A DNA stretch of 64,000 bases from Zoogloea sp041908905 (GCF_041908905.1 NZ_JAYREK010000019.1:1-64000); one strand, 5' to 3'. Counted from the first letter of the stretch, positions 17,009 to 26,477 are shown. The notes: generated by a model from the sequence alone, not told the origin. Program-made: numbers and translations.

Positions 17009-17911
17009 ATGGACCTGCGCGCCCTCCGTTATTTCATCGAGACCGTCCGCCACAACAGCTTCACCCAGGCGGCCGACGCGCTCCACGTCACCCAGTCGAC
17101 GGTGAGCAAGATGGTCCGCCAGCTCGAGGACGAGATCGGCCAGCCGCTGCTGATCCGCGACGGGCGCCAGCTGCGCCTCACCGACGTGGGCCGGGTGGTT
17201 TTCGAGCGCGGCCAGGAGACCCTCGACGGGGTGCGCCGGCTGAGCCGCGAGGTGGCCGACCTCACCGAACTCGCCCGCGGCGAGCTGACGGTGGGCATGC
17301 CGCCGATGGTGAATCAGCTCTTCCCGCCGGTGGTGAAGCACTTCCGGGAGCGCCACCCGGGCATCCGCCTGACCCTCCAGGAAGCCGGCGGGCAGCTGAT
17401 CGAACAGCGGGTGGCGAACGGCGAGCTCGAAGTGGGCGCCACCCTGCTCCCGGTCGCCCCGGGCCTCGGCCTCGCCACCCGCAGCTTCGGCCGCTACCCG
17501 CTGCTGGTGATCGGCCCGCGCCACGCCGCCTGGGCGCAGGGCCCGGGCCCGGTGAGCCTGGCGGCCCTGCGCGACGAGGCGCTGATCCTGCTGGAGGACG
17601 ACTTCTCGCTGACCCGGCGGATCCGCGAGGCCTTCGGCGACGCCCACTTCGCGCCGCGCATCGCCGCCCGCAGCGGCCAGTGGGATTTTCTGGTGGCGAT
17701 GGCCGCCGCCGGCCTGGGCAGCACGCTGATGCCGGCGCCGCTGCTGGCGCGGCTCAACCTGGGGCCGGAGCTGGCCGTGCGCCCCCTCGCCGACCCGGCC
17801 TTCGCGTGGGACGTGGCGCTGGTGTGGTCCGCCGAGCGCTACATGTCCCACGCCGCCCGGGCCTGGCTGAAGGTGTGCGAGGCGGTGCTCGTCGCCCAGC
17901 CTCGCCCCTGA
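17009..17911 (+). CDS. LysR-family transcriptional regulator
   Basis: 300 residues. The N-terminal winged helix-turn-helix (residues 1-60; FTQAADALHVTQSTVSKMVRQLE) is followed by the effector-binding domain beginning near GELTVGMPP. Start at the ATG at 17009 gives the standard MDLRALRYFIETV opening. It is divergent from the CoA-transferase gene with 129 nt between the starts, the classic arrangement of a LysR regulator and its target, here probably acetate/propionate metabolism. The ligand is unknown. The sequence is close in style to CidR-like regulators of overflow metabolism. Confidence 0.88.
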   Translation: MDLRALRYFIETVRHNSFTQAADALHVTQSTVSKMVRQLEDEIGQPLLIRDGRQLRLTDVGRVVFERGQETLDGVRRLSREVADLTELARGELTVGMPPMVNQLFPPVVKHFRERHPGIRLTLQEAGGQLIEQRVANGELEVGATLLPVAPGLGLATRSFGRYPLLVIGPRHAAWAQGPGPVSLAALRDEALILLEDDFSLTRRIREAFGDAHFAPRIAARSGQWDFLVAMAAAGLGSTLMPAPLLARLNLGPELAVRPLADPAFAWDVALVWSAERYMSHAARAWLKVCEAVLVAQPRP

Positions 17912-18181
17912 GCGGCGGCGGGCGACGTCTCAGCGCTCGCGCCAGGCGCGCCGGATCTCGGCGATCCGCGGCTCTCCGGCCCGCTCCGCCGGGGCCTTCG
18001 GGAAGGTGACGCCGCTCCGCCTCCTGCCGGGCCCGGGTCGCCAGGGCAGCAAACGGCGCGGTGCCATTAAAGCTGTCGGCCAGGCATCAAGAAGAGCCGC
18101 CCGACCACCCCATTCAGGCGCCGGCCGGCGGATCGGCTAACATCCCGGCCTCAGCCCGATTCCAAACCGAGGAGACACCCC

Positions 18182-18637
18182 ATGGACACCCGATACCTCG
18201 ACGACCTCAAGCCCGGCGACCGCTTCGTGAGCGGCGGCCTGACCCTCACCGAGGCCGAGATCATCGACTTCGCCTTCCGCTACGACCCGCAGCCCTTCCA
18301 CCTCGACGCCAACGCGGCGGCCGAGTCGCCCTATGGCGGGCTGATCGCCAGCGGCTTCCAGTCGATCGCGGTGTGCTTCCGGCTGTTCATCCAGAGCGGC
18401 ATCTTTGCCGAGTCGAGCATCGGCTCGCCGGGCCTCGACGAGCTGCGCTGGCTGGCCCCGGTGCGCCCCGGCGACACCCTGCGGAGCGTCGTCGAGGTGC
18501 TGGAGGTGCGCCCCTCCAAATCCAAGCCCGACCGCGGCATCGCCCGGTTGCGCTACCAGGCCGAGAACCAGCGCGGCGAGACGGTGCTGAGCTTCATCGG
18601 CAACAACCTGCTGAAGCGCCGCCCCGGCACCGCCTGA
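18182..18637 (+). CDS. MaoC-like (R)-specific enoyl-CoA hydratase family protein
   Basis: 151-residue hot-dog-fold protein. The hydratase motif YDPQPFHLD (D35, H40) and the following GLIASGFQS are the catalytic signature of MaoC/PhaJ-type dehydratases acting on acyl-CoA substrates. The ATG follows GAGGAGACA at good spacing. It is preceded by 270 bases without a convincing gene. The nearby esterase and CoA-transferase suggest acyl or acid metabolism, but no operon link is evident. The substrate cannot be told from sequence. Confidence 0.88.
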   Translation: MDTRYLDDLKPGDRFVSGGLTLTEAEIIDFAFRYDPQPFHLDANAAAESPYGGLIASGFQSIAVCFRLFIQSGIFAESSIGSPGLDELRWLAPVRPGDTLRSVVEVLEVRPSKSKPDRGIARLRYQAENQRGETVLSFIGNNLLKRRPGTA

Positions 18638-18654
18638 AACCCGAGCGGGCCGGC

Positions 18655-19332
18655 TCAGGCCGCCAGCACCCTGGCCAGCCAGTCCTCGATGTCACGCACT
18701 TCCGGCAGGCACAAGGAGTGCTCCATCGGGTAGCTGCGCCACTCCAGCGGATAGCCGGCGGCCCGCAGCAGCTCGGCCGACTGCTGCGCGAACGCATGGG
18801 GGATCACCGAATCACCCTGGCCGTGGGCCATGAAGATCGGCACGTCCCGGTTGGCCGCGTGGGCCTCGCCGGCGAAGCGCTCGACCAGCGGCATGAAGGT
18901 GGACAGGGCCATGATCCCCGCCAGCCGGCGCGGGTGGCGCAGCCCGGTGTGCAGGGCGATCGAACCGCCCTGGGAGAAGCCCGCCAGCACGATGCGCTCG
19001 TCGGGGATGCCGCGGGCGTTCTCGCGGGTGATGAGAGCCTCCACCTGGGCCGCCGAAGCGTCGGTGCCCTCGCCGTCCTCGGCGCGGTTGCCGTAGTTGC
19101 GCGAATAGATGTCGAACCAGGCCCGCATCACATAACCGCCGTTGATCGTCACCGCCCGCTTGGGCGCGTGGGGAAAGACGAAGCGGGTCGGCGGCAGGCG
19201 GGCCGCGTCGAACTCGTCCACCACCGGCTCGAAATCGTGGCCATCGGCCCCCAGCCCGTGCAGCCAGATCACGGCGTGGGTCGGGGCGGGCCCGGTGAGG
19301 ACTTCGACGGTGGGCAGCAGGGCCTCGGTCAT
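18655..19332 (-). CDS. Carboxylesterase / phospholipase (serine alpha/beta hydrolase)
   Basis: 225 residues. Oxyanion-hole segment IWLHGLGADGHDF near the N-terminus, nucleophile in GFSQGG, aspartate in GQGDSVIP and histidine in MEHSLC give a complete catalytic triad of the short-chain carboxylesterase family (Pseudomonas EstB, human APT1 relatives). The ATG at 19332 follows a CAGGAT site. It is convergent with the MaoC-like gene, 17 nt apart. No signal peptide, so it acts in the cytoplasm. Natural substrates of this family are poorly defined. Confidence 0.9.
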   Translation of the reverse strand: MTEALLPTVEVLTGPAPTHAVIWLHGLGADGHDFEPVVDEFDAARLPPTRFVFPHAPKRAVTINGGYVMRAWFDIYSRNYGNRAEDGEGTDASAAQVEALITRENARGIPDERIVLAGFSQGGSIALHTGLRHPRRLAGIMALSTFMPLVERFAGEAHAANRDVPIFMAHGQGDSVIPHAFAQQSAELLRAAGYPLEWRSYPMEHSLCLPEVRDIEDWLARVLAA

Positions 19333-19514
19333 GGCGGATCCTGGCAATGAAGGGCGCCCGATTGTAGCCGAGCCGGCGCCCCCGCGGCGACCGTGGCAAA
19401 GTTTGCAAAGCCCCCGCCACACCCCCCGAAAAAGCGGGTTTTATTGCGCAAGATCATGACATTAGGGCACCTTCGGAGTAGATTCGGGGTTTTGCCCGCT
19501 GCCCCGTGCCGCCC

Positions 19515-21428
19515 ATGGACACCACCGCCTCCGACACCCTGATCCGCACCCACCTCGACTTCCTGCGCCGCCACGCCCCGTTCGACCGGATGGAGCCCGA
19601 AGCCCTGCGTTTCCTGGGCGAGCGGATGTCCACAGGCTTCTACCCGGCCGAATCGGAAATCCTGGTGCCCGAAGACGGCCCGCCGCGCTTCTTCTATATT
19701 GTTTACCGGGGCAAGGTGCAGGCCCGCCAGGCCGGCGCGGTGTCGGTCACCGAGTATTCCACCCTCACCCTCGGACCCGGCGAGGGCTTCCCGATCGGCG
19801 CGATCTCGGCCGGCCGGCCCTCCACCAACAGCCACGTGGCGGTCGAGGACACCTACTGCTTCCAGCTGCCCGCCGCCGACTTCCTGCGCCTTCAGGAGCT
19901 CAGCCCGAGCTTCCAGATCTTCTGCACCCGCTACATCGCCAGCCTGATGAGCCAGTCGCGGGAGCAACTGCAGGTGCAGTTCGCCCAGCGCGCCACCGAG
20001 CAGCAGACGATGACCACCTCGCTGGCCAACCTCGTCAAGAAGGCGCCGGTGTACGTGAGCCCCACCCTGGCCACCCGTGCCGCCCTCGAGAAGATGGCCG
20101 AGGCCAGCGTCGGCTGCATGGCCGTCGCCGACGACGACGGCAAGCCCGTCGGCGTGCTCACCCAGAGCGACATCCTCAAGCGCATCGTGCTCACCGGCTA
20201 CGACCTCGCCCGCCCCATCGCCGAGGTCATGACCACCCCGCCCCACACCCTCAGCGGCAGCGCCACCGCCTACGACGCCGCCCTCGAGATGGCCACCCAC
20301 GGCGTGCGCCACATCCTGGTGGTCGATTCCGAAGACCGGCTGAAGGGGGTGGTATCCGAGCGCGACCTGTTCGCGCTGCAGCGCATCGGCCTGCGCCAGA
20401 TCCGCTCCGGCATCGAGAGCGCCGCCGACATCGAGGCCCTCCAGCGTGCCAGCCGCGACATCCGCCAGCTGGCCCTCAACCTGCTTGCCCAGGGCATCGG
20501 CGCCGAGCAGCTCACCCAGTTCATCTCGGCCCTCAACGACGCCCTCACCCGCCGCATCCTCGAGCTCAACCTCGACCGCCACGACCTCTACGGCATCGAA
20601 TACGCCTGGCTCGCCTTCGGCTCCGAGGGCCGCCACGAGCAGACCCTGTCCACCGACCAGGATAACGGCATCATCTACGTGCTGCCCGAGTGGGCCGACA
20701 AGGAGCCCCTCAAGCTGCGCCTCCTGGAGTTCGCCAGGGACGTCAACAACGACCTCGCCGCCTGCGGCTTCCCGCTGTGCGAGGGCAACATCATGGCCAG
20801 CAACCCCGAGCTGTGCCTCACCGTCGACGAATGGCGCGAGAAGTTCAGCTCCTGGATCCGCGAGCCCCACCCCGAGGCCCTGCTCAACGCCACCATCTTC
20901 TTCGACTTCCGGGTGCTCTACGGCGACGAGAAGGTCGCGCACCAGCTGCGCCACTGGCTGCTCGCCCTCACCGGCGGCAACCCGGCCTTCCTGAAGGCGA
21001 TGGCCACCAACGCCCTCGACGTGGCGCCGCCTCTGGGCAAGATCCGCGACTTCGTCACCGACGACGACCCCAAGCACCCCGGCACCATCGACCTCAAAAA
21101 GTTCGGCGCCCGCCTGTTCGTGGATGCCGCCCGCGTGCTCGCGCTGCGCACCGGCGTCGAGGCCACCAGCACCGTTCAGCGCCTGCGCCAGGGCGGCTCG
21201 CGCATCGGCATGCCGGCCGAAGAGCTCGCCGCGATGGCCGACGGCTTCCACTTCATCCAGCTGCTGCGCCTGCGCCACCAGCACCTCGACACCGACCACG
21301 GCGCCCCCGGCGACAACCGGGTCAAGCCCGACAACCTCAACGAGCTCGACCGGCGCATCCTTAAAGAGGCCTTCCGGCAGGCCCGCAAGATCCAGCTCCG
21401 CCTCAAGCTCGACTACCAAATCTCATGA
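19515..21428 (+). CDS. cNMP-binding / double CBS / DUF294 nucleotidyltransferase signal protein
   Basis: 637 residues. Order: cyclic-nucleotide-binding-like domain (about 15-135), CBS pair (about 175-295), then a GlnD-like nucleotidyltransferase with GSEGRHEQ...TDQDNG at 369-385, and a DUF294 C-terminal helical domain. The two aspartates of the TDQDN motif are intact, so nucleotidyl transfer is plausible; the target is unknown. Such proteins are often found with a DnaQ-like exonuclease and acetate uptake genes, and the exonuclease is present here with an ATGA overlap. Start at the ATG at 19515; a GTG 9 nt earlier is also possible. The upstream 180 bases hold no clear promoter. Confidence 0.88.
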   Translation: MDTTASDTLIRTHLDFLRRHAPFDRMEPEALRFLGERMSTGFYPAESEILVPEDGPPRFFYIVYRGKVQARQAGAVSVTEYSTLTLGPGEGFPIGAISAGRPSTNSHVAVEDTYCFQLPAADFLRLQELSPSFQIFCTRYIASLMSQSREQLQVQFAQRATEQQTMTTSLANLVKKAPVYVSPTLATRAALEKMAEASVGCMAVADDDGKPVGVLTQSDILKRIVLTGYDLARPIAEVMTTPPHTLSGSATAYDAALEMATHGVRHILVVDSEDRLKGVVSERDLFALQRIGLRQIRSGIESAADIEALQRASRDIRQLALNLLAQGIGAEQLTQFISALNDALTRRILELNLDRHDLYGIEYAWLAFGSEGRHEQTLSTDQDNGIIYVLPEWADKEPLKLRLLEFARDVNNDLAACGFPLCEGNIMASNPELCLTVDEWREKFSSWIREPHPEALLNATIFFDFRVLYGDEKVAHQLRHWLLALTGGNPAFLKAMATNALDVAPPLGKIRDFVTDDDPKHPGTIDLKKFGARLFVDAARVLALRTGVEATSTVQRLRQGGSRIGMPAEELAAMADGFHFIQLLRLRHQHLDTDHGAPGDNRVKPDNLNELDRRILKEAFRQARKIQLRLKLDYQIS

Positions 21429-22060
21429 ACTGGCTCTCCCGATTCCTGCCCGGCGGCGGCCCGGGCCTCAGCCCCGAGCAGCAGGCCGGCCTCGACCTCG
21501 TCGCCGGCCTGCCGGCACCCGATCTCACCCGCTCCCACTACGAGACCCGCTACGTGGTGGTCAACACCGAGACCGGCCCCGCCGACGGCGCCGGCCAGCG
21601 CCTGCTGGCGGTGGGCGCGGTGGCCATCAACCGCGGCCTGATCCACCCGGGCGACGCCTGGCACGCGCGGCTCGGCGAGCAGCCGGCCGACGCCCTGGTC
21701 GGCCTGCTGCGCTTCATCGCCCGGGCCCCGGTGGTCGTCTTCAACGCTCCCTTCAACCAGGGCACCCTCGCCCGCGCCTTCGACCAGCACCTCGGCAGCC
21801 AGCCGGCGCTGGAATGGCTCGACCTGATGGTGCTGCTCCCCAGCCTCTACCCTGAGCGGATCGGCGGCCAGGCTCGCATGGACGCCTGGCTCAGCGCCTT
21901 CGGCATCGACCGCCTCGCCCCCCGCGACGCCCTCCTCGAAGCCTACGCGGTGGCCCAGCTCCACCAGGTCGCCCTCACCCGCGCCCGCCACCAGGGCCTC
22001 GCCAGCGCCCAGGATCTGCTCGAAACCCAGAGCAGCCGCAAATGGCTGCGGGGGGGCTGA
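21425..22060 (+). CDS. DnaQ-like exonuclease-fold protein, active site degenerate
   Basis: 211 residues, start overlapping the previous stop by 4 bp (ATGA), so translationally coupled to the DUF294 protein. The fold of DEDD exonucleases is recognisable: VVVNTET replaces the usual DxE (N47 for Asp, E49 kept), FNAPFNQGTL has N111 in place of the second Asp, and the C-terminal PRDALLEAYA lacks the usual His/Asp pair of HxALxDA. It is therefore probably a non-catalytic partner or nucleotide sensor. Homologues next to DUF294 proteins are usually annotated as polymerase III epsilon-like. Confidence 0.8.
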   Translation: MNWLSRFLPGGGPGLSPEQQAGLDLVAGLPAPDLTRSHYETRYVVVNTETGPADGAGQRLLAVGAVAINRGLIHPGDAWHARLGEQPADALVGLLRFIARAPVVVFNAPFNQGTLARAFDQHLGSQPALEWLDLMVLLPSLYPERIGGQARMDAWLSAFGIDRLAPRDALLEAYAVAQLHQVALTRARHQGLASAQDLLETQSSRKWLRGG

Positions 22061-22072
22061 CGCGGCATCCGC

Positions 22073-22993
22073 TCACGGCGCGGTGAGCGCGTCGTGGATC
22101 CGCTTCGCCACCTCCCTGTCGCCCAGATAGCCCGAGATGCCGTGGGCGTTGGACGTCTTGTTGTGGACGTTGACCTTGTTGTCTATCGCCGGGGTGAGCG
22201 GGAAGTTCCGGGTGTCGAGCGGGTAGAGCGAGACCACGTCGCGCTCGTCCATCGCGTTGAACCAGGCCGCCGCGCAGCGCGGAAAGCCGATCGGCTTGAT
22301 GCCGGCCAGCTTCTGCTTGATCACCGTGACCGCCAGCGGCGACCCGAGGGTCACGAACAGCGGCACCTTCCAGCCCTTCTGCTGGCCGTTCAGGCGCAGC
22401 AGGTTGTAGGCCACCACCGTCCCCAATGAATGGGACACCACCACCGTTTCCCGGTCCGTCGGCATCGCCGCCGCCGTGCCGGCCTCGATCACGCCGCGGA
22501 TGCCGTCGTTGGTGAGGTACTGGAAGACATCCCGGGTGGCCAGCGCCACGCTGGCGCCGCTCGCACCGGGCACATGCCGGTCGAGCACCTTCAGGATGCC
22601 CTGCACCCACTCCCAGTTGAGCACGCCCCGCTCGACGAGCCGGCCGGCCGGCAGCGCCCGCTGCACCGCGAGGTCGGGGTCGGCCTCGAAGCGCGCCACC
22701 ATCTCCAGCAGGGCCGCCTCGATGAAGGCCTTCTCCTCGGCCCCGAGATCCCCCGCCGCATCGGGCGCCGCGCCACGGATGACGATCCGGGCGGCCTCGT
22801 CGGGCGACTTGCCCGCCACCAGCTGGTCGAGGGTGTCGCCGTAGTACGGAAAATGGATGCGCTCGCGGGGCAGCGGCAGGCTCAGGCCGCTCAACGCAAG
22901 GCCCGCCTCCCAGTCGGTGATCCATTCCTCCTTGAGGGCCTTTGAATCCTTCTTCTCCTGGGCACGTCCGTGGACAAAAACCAGATCACGCAT
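22073..22993 (-). CDS. Alpha/beta hydrolase paired with caspase-like protease
   Basis: 306 residues, no signal peptide. The N-terminus LVFVHGRAQ supplies the oxyanion strand; the nucleophile elbow SHSLG has S189, followed by GTVVAYNLL, and a late histidine lies in VHNKTSNAHGISGY. This lipase/PGAP1-like pattern suggests action on an ester bond, possibly a lipid. The ATG at 22993 has an ideal GGAGG site 6 nt upstream and overlaps the 3' end of the protease gene by 8 bp, so expression is coupled. The stop lies 12 nt from the convergent exonuclease-like gene. A role as an effector released or activated by the protease is inference. Confidence 0.75.
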   Translation of the reverse strand: MRDLVFVHGRAQEKKDSKALKEEWITDWEAGLALSGLSLPLPRERIHFPYYGDTLDQLVAGKSPDEAARIVIRGAAPDAAGDLGAEEKAFIEAALLEMVARFEADPDLAVQRALPAGRLVERGVLNWEWVQGILKVLDRHVPGASGASVALATRDVFQYLTNDGIRGVIEAGTAAAMPTDRETVVVSHSLGTVVAYNLLRLNGQQKGWKVPLFVTLGSPLAVTVIKQKLAGIKPIGFPRCAAAWFNAMDERDVVSLYPLDTRNFPLTPAIDNKVNVHNKTSNAHGISGYLGDREVAKRIHDALTAP

Positions 22994-24803
22994 GGCAAGC
23001 CTCCATCGGCGAGAAATGTTGCAGCAGCATGGCCCCGGCTTCGGCGTTGAAGCAGGTCCACAGGGTAGGCAGGCGGCGCTGCGCCAGGCCGGCCAGGTCG
23101 TCGGGCAGATCCACCCCGCGGGCCGCGAGGCCCGCCCAGCCCCGGGCGAGGAGCGGCATGCCCGGCGGGCAGGCCAGCAGCGCGTCGAGGGGCTCGCCCG
23201 GGCGGTGGGCCAGCAGGGCCACATCGAAGAGGGGCGCCACACCCCGGGCGCGGGTCAGCGCCACGAGTTCGCGGAGGCGCGACACCAGCCCCGCGTCGTC
23301 GAGGGCGTAGGCCAGAAAGAGCAGCAGCACCGGGTCGGGCACCGGGTCGTCGAGCAGCAGCGCGACCAGCGCCTCGAGGGTCTCCCGGTCCGGCTGGAAG
23401 ACCCCCCGCTCCACCGCCGCCGCAACGAACTCCCGCAGCTCGCGCCGGTGGGCCCGGCGGGCCGGGTCGGGGGGGTGGAAGGGCGAGTTGTCGGAGGGCT
23501 CGTAGGCCAGATTCACCCACTCGCCGTTCTCGAAACCCAGCTCGGCGATGAACTCGGGCAGCAGCGGCACCACCACCGCCGACCCGTCCGCCAGCACCAG
23601 CAGCACCCGGTCGCCGGCCTGATCGGACCGGGGATAAGCCCGCAGCACCTCGCCCGGCTCGGCCCACTCGATGCGGGTGCCCGGGCACAGCGCATGCACC
23701 GCCTGCGCACCGCGCAGCTTGATGCCGCAGCGGGTCTCGAAATGCCGGGGGCCGAACTCCCCGGCCCGGCGCTCGGCCTCGTCGGTGATGGCCAGCGCCC
23801 CGTCGGGCAGGGTGTCGGAAGCCAGCGGAGGCCGCCGCTCGAGGATCGCGTCGAGGGCGCCATCGACCCACTCGGGCAGGCTGACGGGCAGCCCGGGGGC
23901 GCTGGCAAGCTCCCGCGCCTCGCCGCGAGGCGCGTCAGGCCAGCCGCCGGCCCCGCGGGGAAGGCTGAAGAACACCCCGCCGCGCGGCGCAGGCGCGGGC
24001 GGCGGAGGCGCCAGCCGGGCGAGCCAGGCCACATCGGGCTCCGAGGTGATCCGCGCGTCCGGCGTCTGGAAAGCGCGGGTCGGGAGGTTCAGCTCGATCA
24101 GCCGGCGGCTGACCCGTTCGCGCAGGCTGCGCTTGAGCGGCCACGGCCGGATCACCCCGTCGGGGCTCTCGCCGTCGTTGGCGACCTCGATGATGGTCGG
24201 CTCGCCGCCCCCCAGCACCTCCAGCAGCGCCTCGGTGTACAGGGCGGTGAAGCCGGCCGCGTTGTCGACGCTCTGGGCCTGGACCTCCAGGGCCGGATTG
24301 CCCAGGGTGCACGCGAAGAACTGGTCCACCGCCTTCTCGACGCCGCCCCCCGCCACGCCGGGGAAGATCGGCGAGCCGGTGATGAACTGCTGCTGCACCC
24401 CCACCGCGGCAGTGCGGCAGGCATCCGAGATGAACACCACGTGGGGCACGCTGCAATAGCGGGCGAGCACCGCGCTGCGCGCCACATCCACCGACTCCGC
24501 CGGCCACTCGATGCCGCCGGTGAGCAGCCAGTATTCGCCGTAGTTGATGTTGAGCCCATGGCCGGCAAAGTAGATCAGCAGCTGTTCGACCCCCGCCATC
24601 GGGTCGAGCAGCTCGCCGATGCACCGGCGGACGTCCTGCACCGTCACCTCCCCGGCCTTGTCGGTGACGAGCCGGACCCGCTCCGGCGCAAACCCCTGGG
24701 CCAGCGCCCACTCCCGCATCCTCGCCGCGCCGCGCACGGCGTCGTTGAGCGCCGGCAGGCCCTTGACACGGTTAACCCCGATCAATACCGCCGCCCGCTT
24801 CAT
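22986..24803 (-). CDS. Caspase-like protease (peptidase C14 family)
   Basis: 605 residues. The caspase-hemoglobinase fold occupies about residues 1-240: VLIGVN near the start, the catalytic histidine H82 in YFAGHG, and the catalytic cysteine C129 in FISDACR. Both catalytic residues are intact. The rest (240-605) has a Pro-rich linker and a Leu/Glu/Asp-rich helical region with no motif I recognise. The ATG at 24801-24803 follows GGGAGG; a longer frame to 24875 has no family support. It is the first gene of a two-gene operon with an alpha/beta hydrolase. Bacterial caspase-like proteins often sit in cell-suicide or antiphage modules. It is divergent from a MocR regulator. Confidence 0.82.
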   Translation of the reverse strand: MKRAAVLIGVNRVKGLPALNDAVRGAARMREWALAQGFAPERVRLVTDKAGEVTVQDVRRCIGELLDPMAGVEQLLIYFAGHGLNINYGEYWLLTGGIEWPAESVDVARSAVLARYCSVPHVVFISDACRTAAVGVQQQFITGSPIFPGVAGGGVEKAVDQFFACTLGNPALEVQAQSVDNAAGFTALYTEALLEVLGGGEPTIIEVANDGESPDGVIRPWPLKRSLRERVSRRLIELNLPTRAFQTPDARITSEPDVAWLARLAPPPPAPAPRGGVFFSLPRGAGGWPDAPRGEARELASAPGLPVSLPEWVDGALDAILERRPPLASDTLPDGALAITDEAERRAGEFGPRHFETRCGIKLRGAQAVHALCPGTRIEWAEPGEVLRAYPRSDQAGDRVLLVLADGSAVVVPLLPEFIAELGFENGEWVNLAYEPSDNSPFHPPDPARRAHRRELREFVAAAVERGVFQPDRETLEALVALLLDDPVPDPVLLLFLAYALDDAGLVSRLRELVALTRARGVAPLFDVALLAHRPGEPLDALLACPPGMPLLARGWAGLAARGVDLPDDLAGLAQRRLPTLWTCFNAEAGAMLLQHFSPMEACHA

Positions 24804-24927
24804 CGCCGCCTCCCGCTGCATGCTTCTTCGATAACACTTCGAGTCTAGACGGGGGATGCCGGGAAATCGAGGCAAGCCGGGCGGACGCCCGCGCGCCGCT
24901 GCGGGTTTCCCCTGTTAACATCCCGCC

Positions 24928-26340
24928 ATGAGCCGCTACCAGGAACTCGCCGAACACACCGCCAGGCTGATTGCGGATGGCCTCCTCCGCCCGGGCGAGC
25001 GGCTGCCCTCGGTGCGCCAGGCCTGCCGCATCCACGCCATCAGCCCGGTCACGGTGACCCAGGCCTACTACCTGCTGGAGAGCCGCGGGCTGATCGAAGC
25101 CCGCCCCCGCTCCGGCTACTTCGTGCGCGCCCGCCTCGACCCGCGCCTGCCCGAGCCGGAGATGAGCCACCCCGCCGGCGGTTCGACGCAGCTGCAGGTG
25201 AGCGACTTCATCTTCCAGATCCTCGACAGCGTGCGCGACCCGTCGGTGGTGCCGCTGGGCTCCAGCTTCCCCAGCCCCTATCTGTATCCGCTCGACAAGC
25301 TCGGGCGCTTTCTGGCCGGCGCGGCGCGGCGCTTCAACCCCCTGGCCACCGTCACCGACCTGCCGCCGGGCAACGAGGCACTGCGGCGGCAGCTGGCCCT
25401 GCGCTACCTAGCCCAGGGGGCAAGCGTCTCGCCGCAGGAGATCGTCATCACCTCCGGCGCGATGGAGGGGCTCAACCTGTGCCTGCAGGCCGTCACCCAG
25501 CCCGGCGACCTGATCGCCATCGAGTCGCCCACCTTCTACGCCGGCCTGCAGGCGAGTGAGCGGCTGGGCCTCAAGGTCATCGAAATCCCCAGCCACCCCC
25601 GCCACGGCGTCAGCCTGCCGGCGCTGGAAGAGGCGCTGCGGCGGCACCCGATCAAGGCCTGCCTGCTGATGCTCAACTTTGCCAACCCCACCGGCAGCCG
25701 CCTGTCGGACGACGACAAGCGGGCGCTGCTGGCGCTGCTGCGTCGCCACGACGTGCCGCTGATCGAGGACGACGTGTATGCCGAGCTGTACTTTGGCCAG
25801 CAGGCACCGCTGTGCAGCAAGGCCGAGGACAAGACCGGGCTGGTGATGCACGTCTCCTCGTTCTCCAAGTGCCTGGCGCCGGGCTACCGGGTCGGCTGGG
25901 TGGCCGCCGGGCGCTACGCCGGCCGCATCCAGCGCCAGAAGCTGTCCTTCAGCCTCGCCACGACCATCCCGGTGCAGATCGCGCTGGCCGACTACCTCCG
26001 CCAGGGCGGCTTCGAGAATCACCTGCGGCGCCTGCGCCAGACCCTCGTGCAGCAGGAGGCGGAGCTGGCACGGGCCGTCGAGCGGCACTTCCCGCCCGGC
26101 ACCCGGCTGGCGCGCCCCCAGGGCGGCTACTTCACGTGGCTGGAGCTCCCGGCCCGGGTCGACACCCTGCGCCTGCATCAGGAGGCGCTGGCGCGCGGCA
26201 TCAGCATCGCCCCGGGGCCGATCTTTTCGGCCACGCGGGCGTTCCGCCACCACCTGCGCCTCAACTTCGGCCACCCCGACCCGAAGCGCCTGGAAGCGGC
26301 GATGGCCACCCTGGGGGCGCTGATCGCCGGGCAGCTGTGA
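24928..26340 (+). CDS. MocR-type regulator (GntR wHTH + aminotransferase-like domain)
   Basis: 470 residues. Residues 1-75 form a GntR winged helix (LPSVRQACRIHAISPVTVTQAYYLLESRGLIEARPRSGYFV). The remainder is a fold-type I aminotransferase domain with the PLP lysine in SSFSKCLAPGYRVGW and NFANPTGS. MocR proteins bind PLP and regulate PLP, amino-acid or polyamine genes, usually a divergent neighbour; here that neighbour is the caspase-like gene 124 nt away, while ccoG follows downstream. The ATG at 24928 sits close behind a TGTTAACAT sequence that could serve as a -10 region. Confidence 0.88.
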   Translation: MSRYQELAEHTARLIADGLLRPGERLPSVRQACRIHAISPVTVTQAYYLLESRGLIEARPRSGYFVRARLDPRLPEPEMSHPAGGSTQLQVSDFIFQILDSVRDPSVVPLGSSFPSPYLYPLDKLGRFLAGAARRFNPLATVTDLPPGNEALRRQLALRYLAQGASVSPQEIVITSGAMEGLNLCLQAVTQPGDLIAIESPTFYAGLQASERLGLKVIEIPSHPRHGVSLPALEEALRRHPIKACLLMLNFANPTGSRLSDDDKRALLALLRRHDVPLIEDDVYAELYFGQQAPLCSKAEDKTGLVMHVSSFSKCLAPGYRVGWVAAGRYAGRIQRQKLSFSLATTIPVQIALADYLRQGGFENHLRRLRQTLVQQEAELARAVERHFPPGTRLARPQGGYFTWLELPARVDTLRLHQEALARGISIAPGPIFSATRAFRHHLRLNFGHPDPKRLEAAMATLGALIAGQL

Positions 26341-26477
26341 TGGCCGGCAGCCGGCCATCTGTTCCTATTACAAACCACAAAATCTGAATCTGTTTTCGTT
26401 TGCGGCCGGGTGGTTTACTCCGCTCCCATGTTTGCCGGGGCCTTCGCCCCCGGCACCGTGACCGGAAGGAAACCGCA

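Noticed and set aside
17930..18067. Minus-strand 45-codon frame in the lysR-maoC gap
   Set aside because: Rich in Arg/Pro/Gly as any frame here would be, with no ribosome site and no recognisable features. The rest of this 270-base gap shows nothing supportable.
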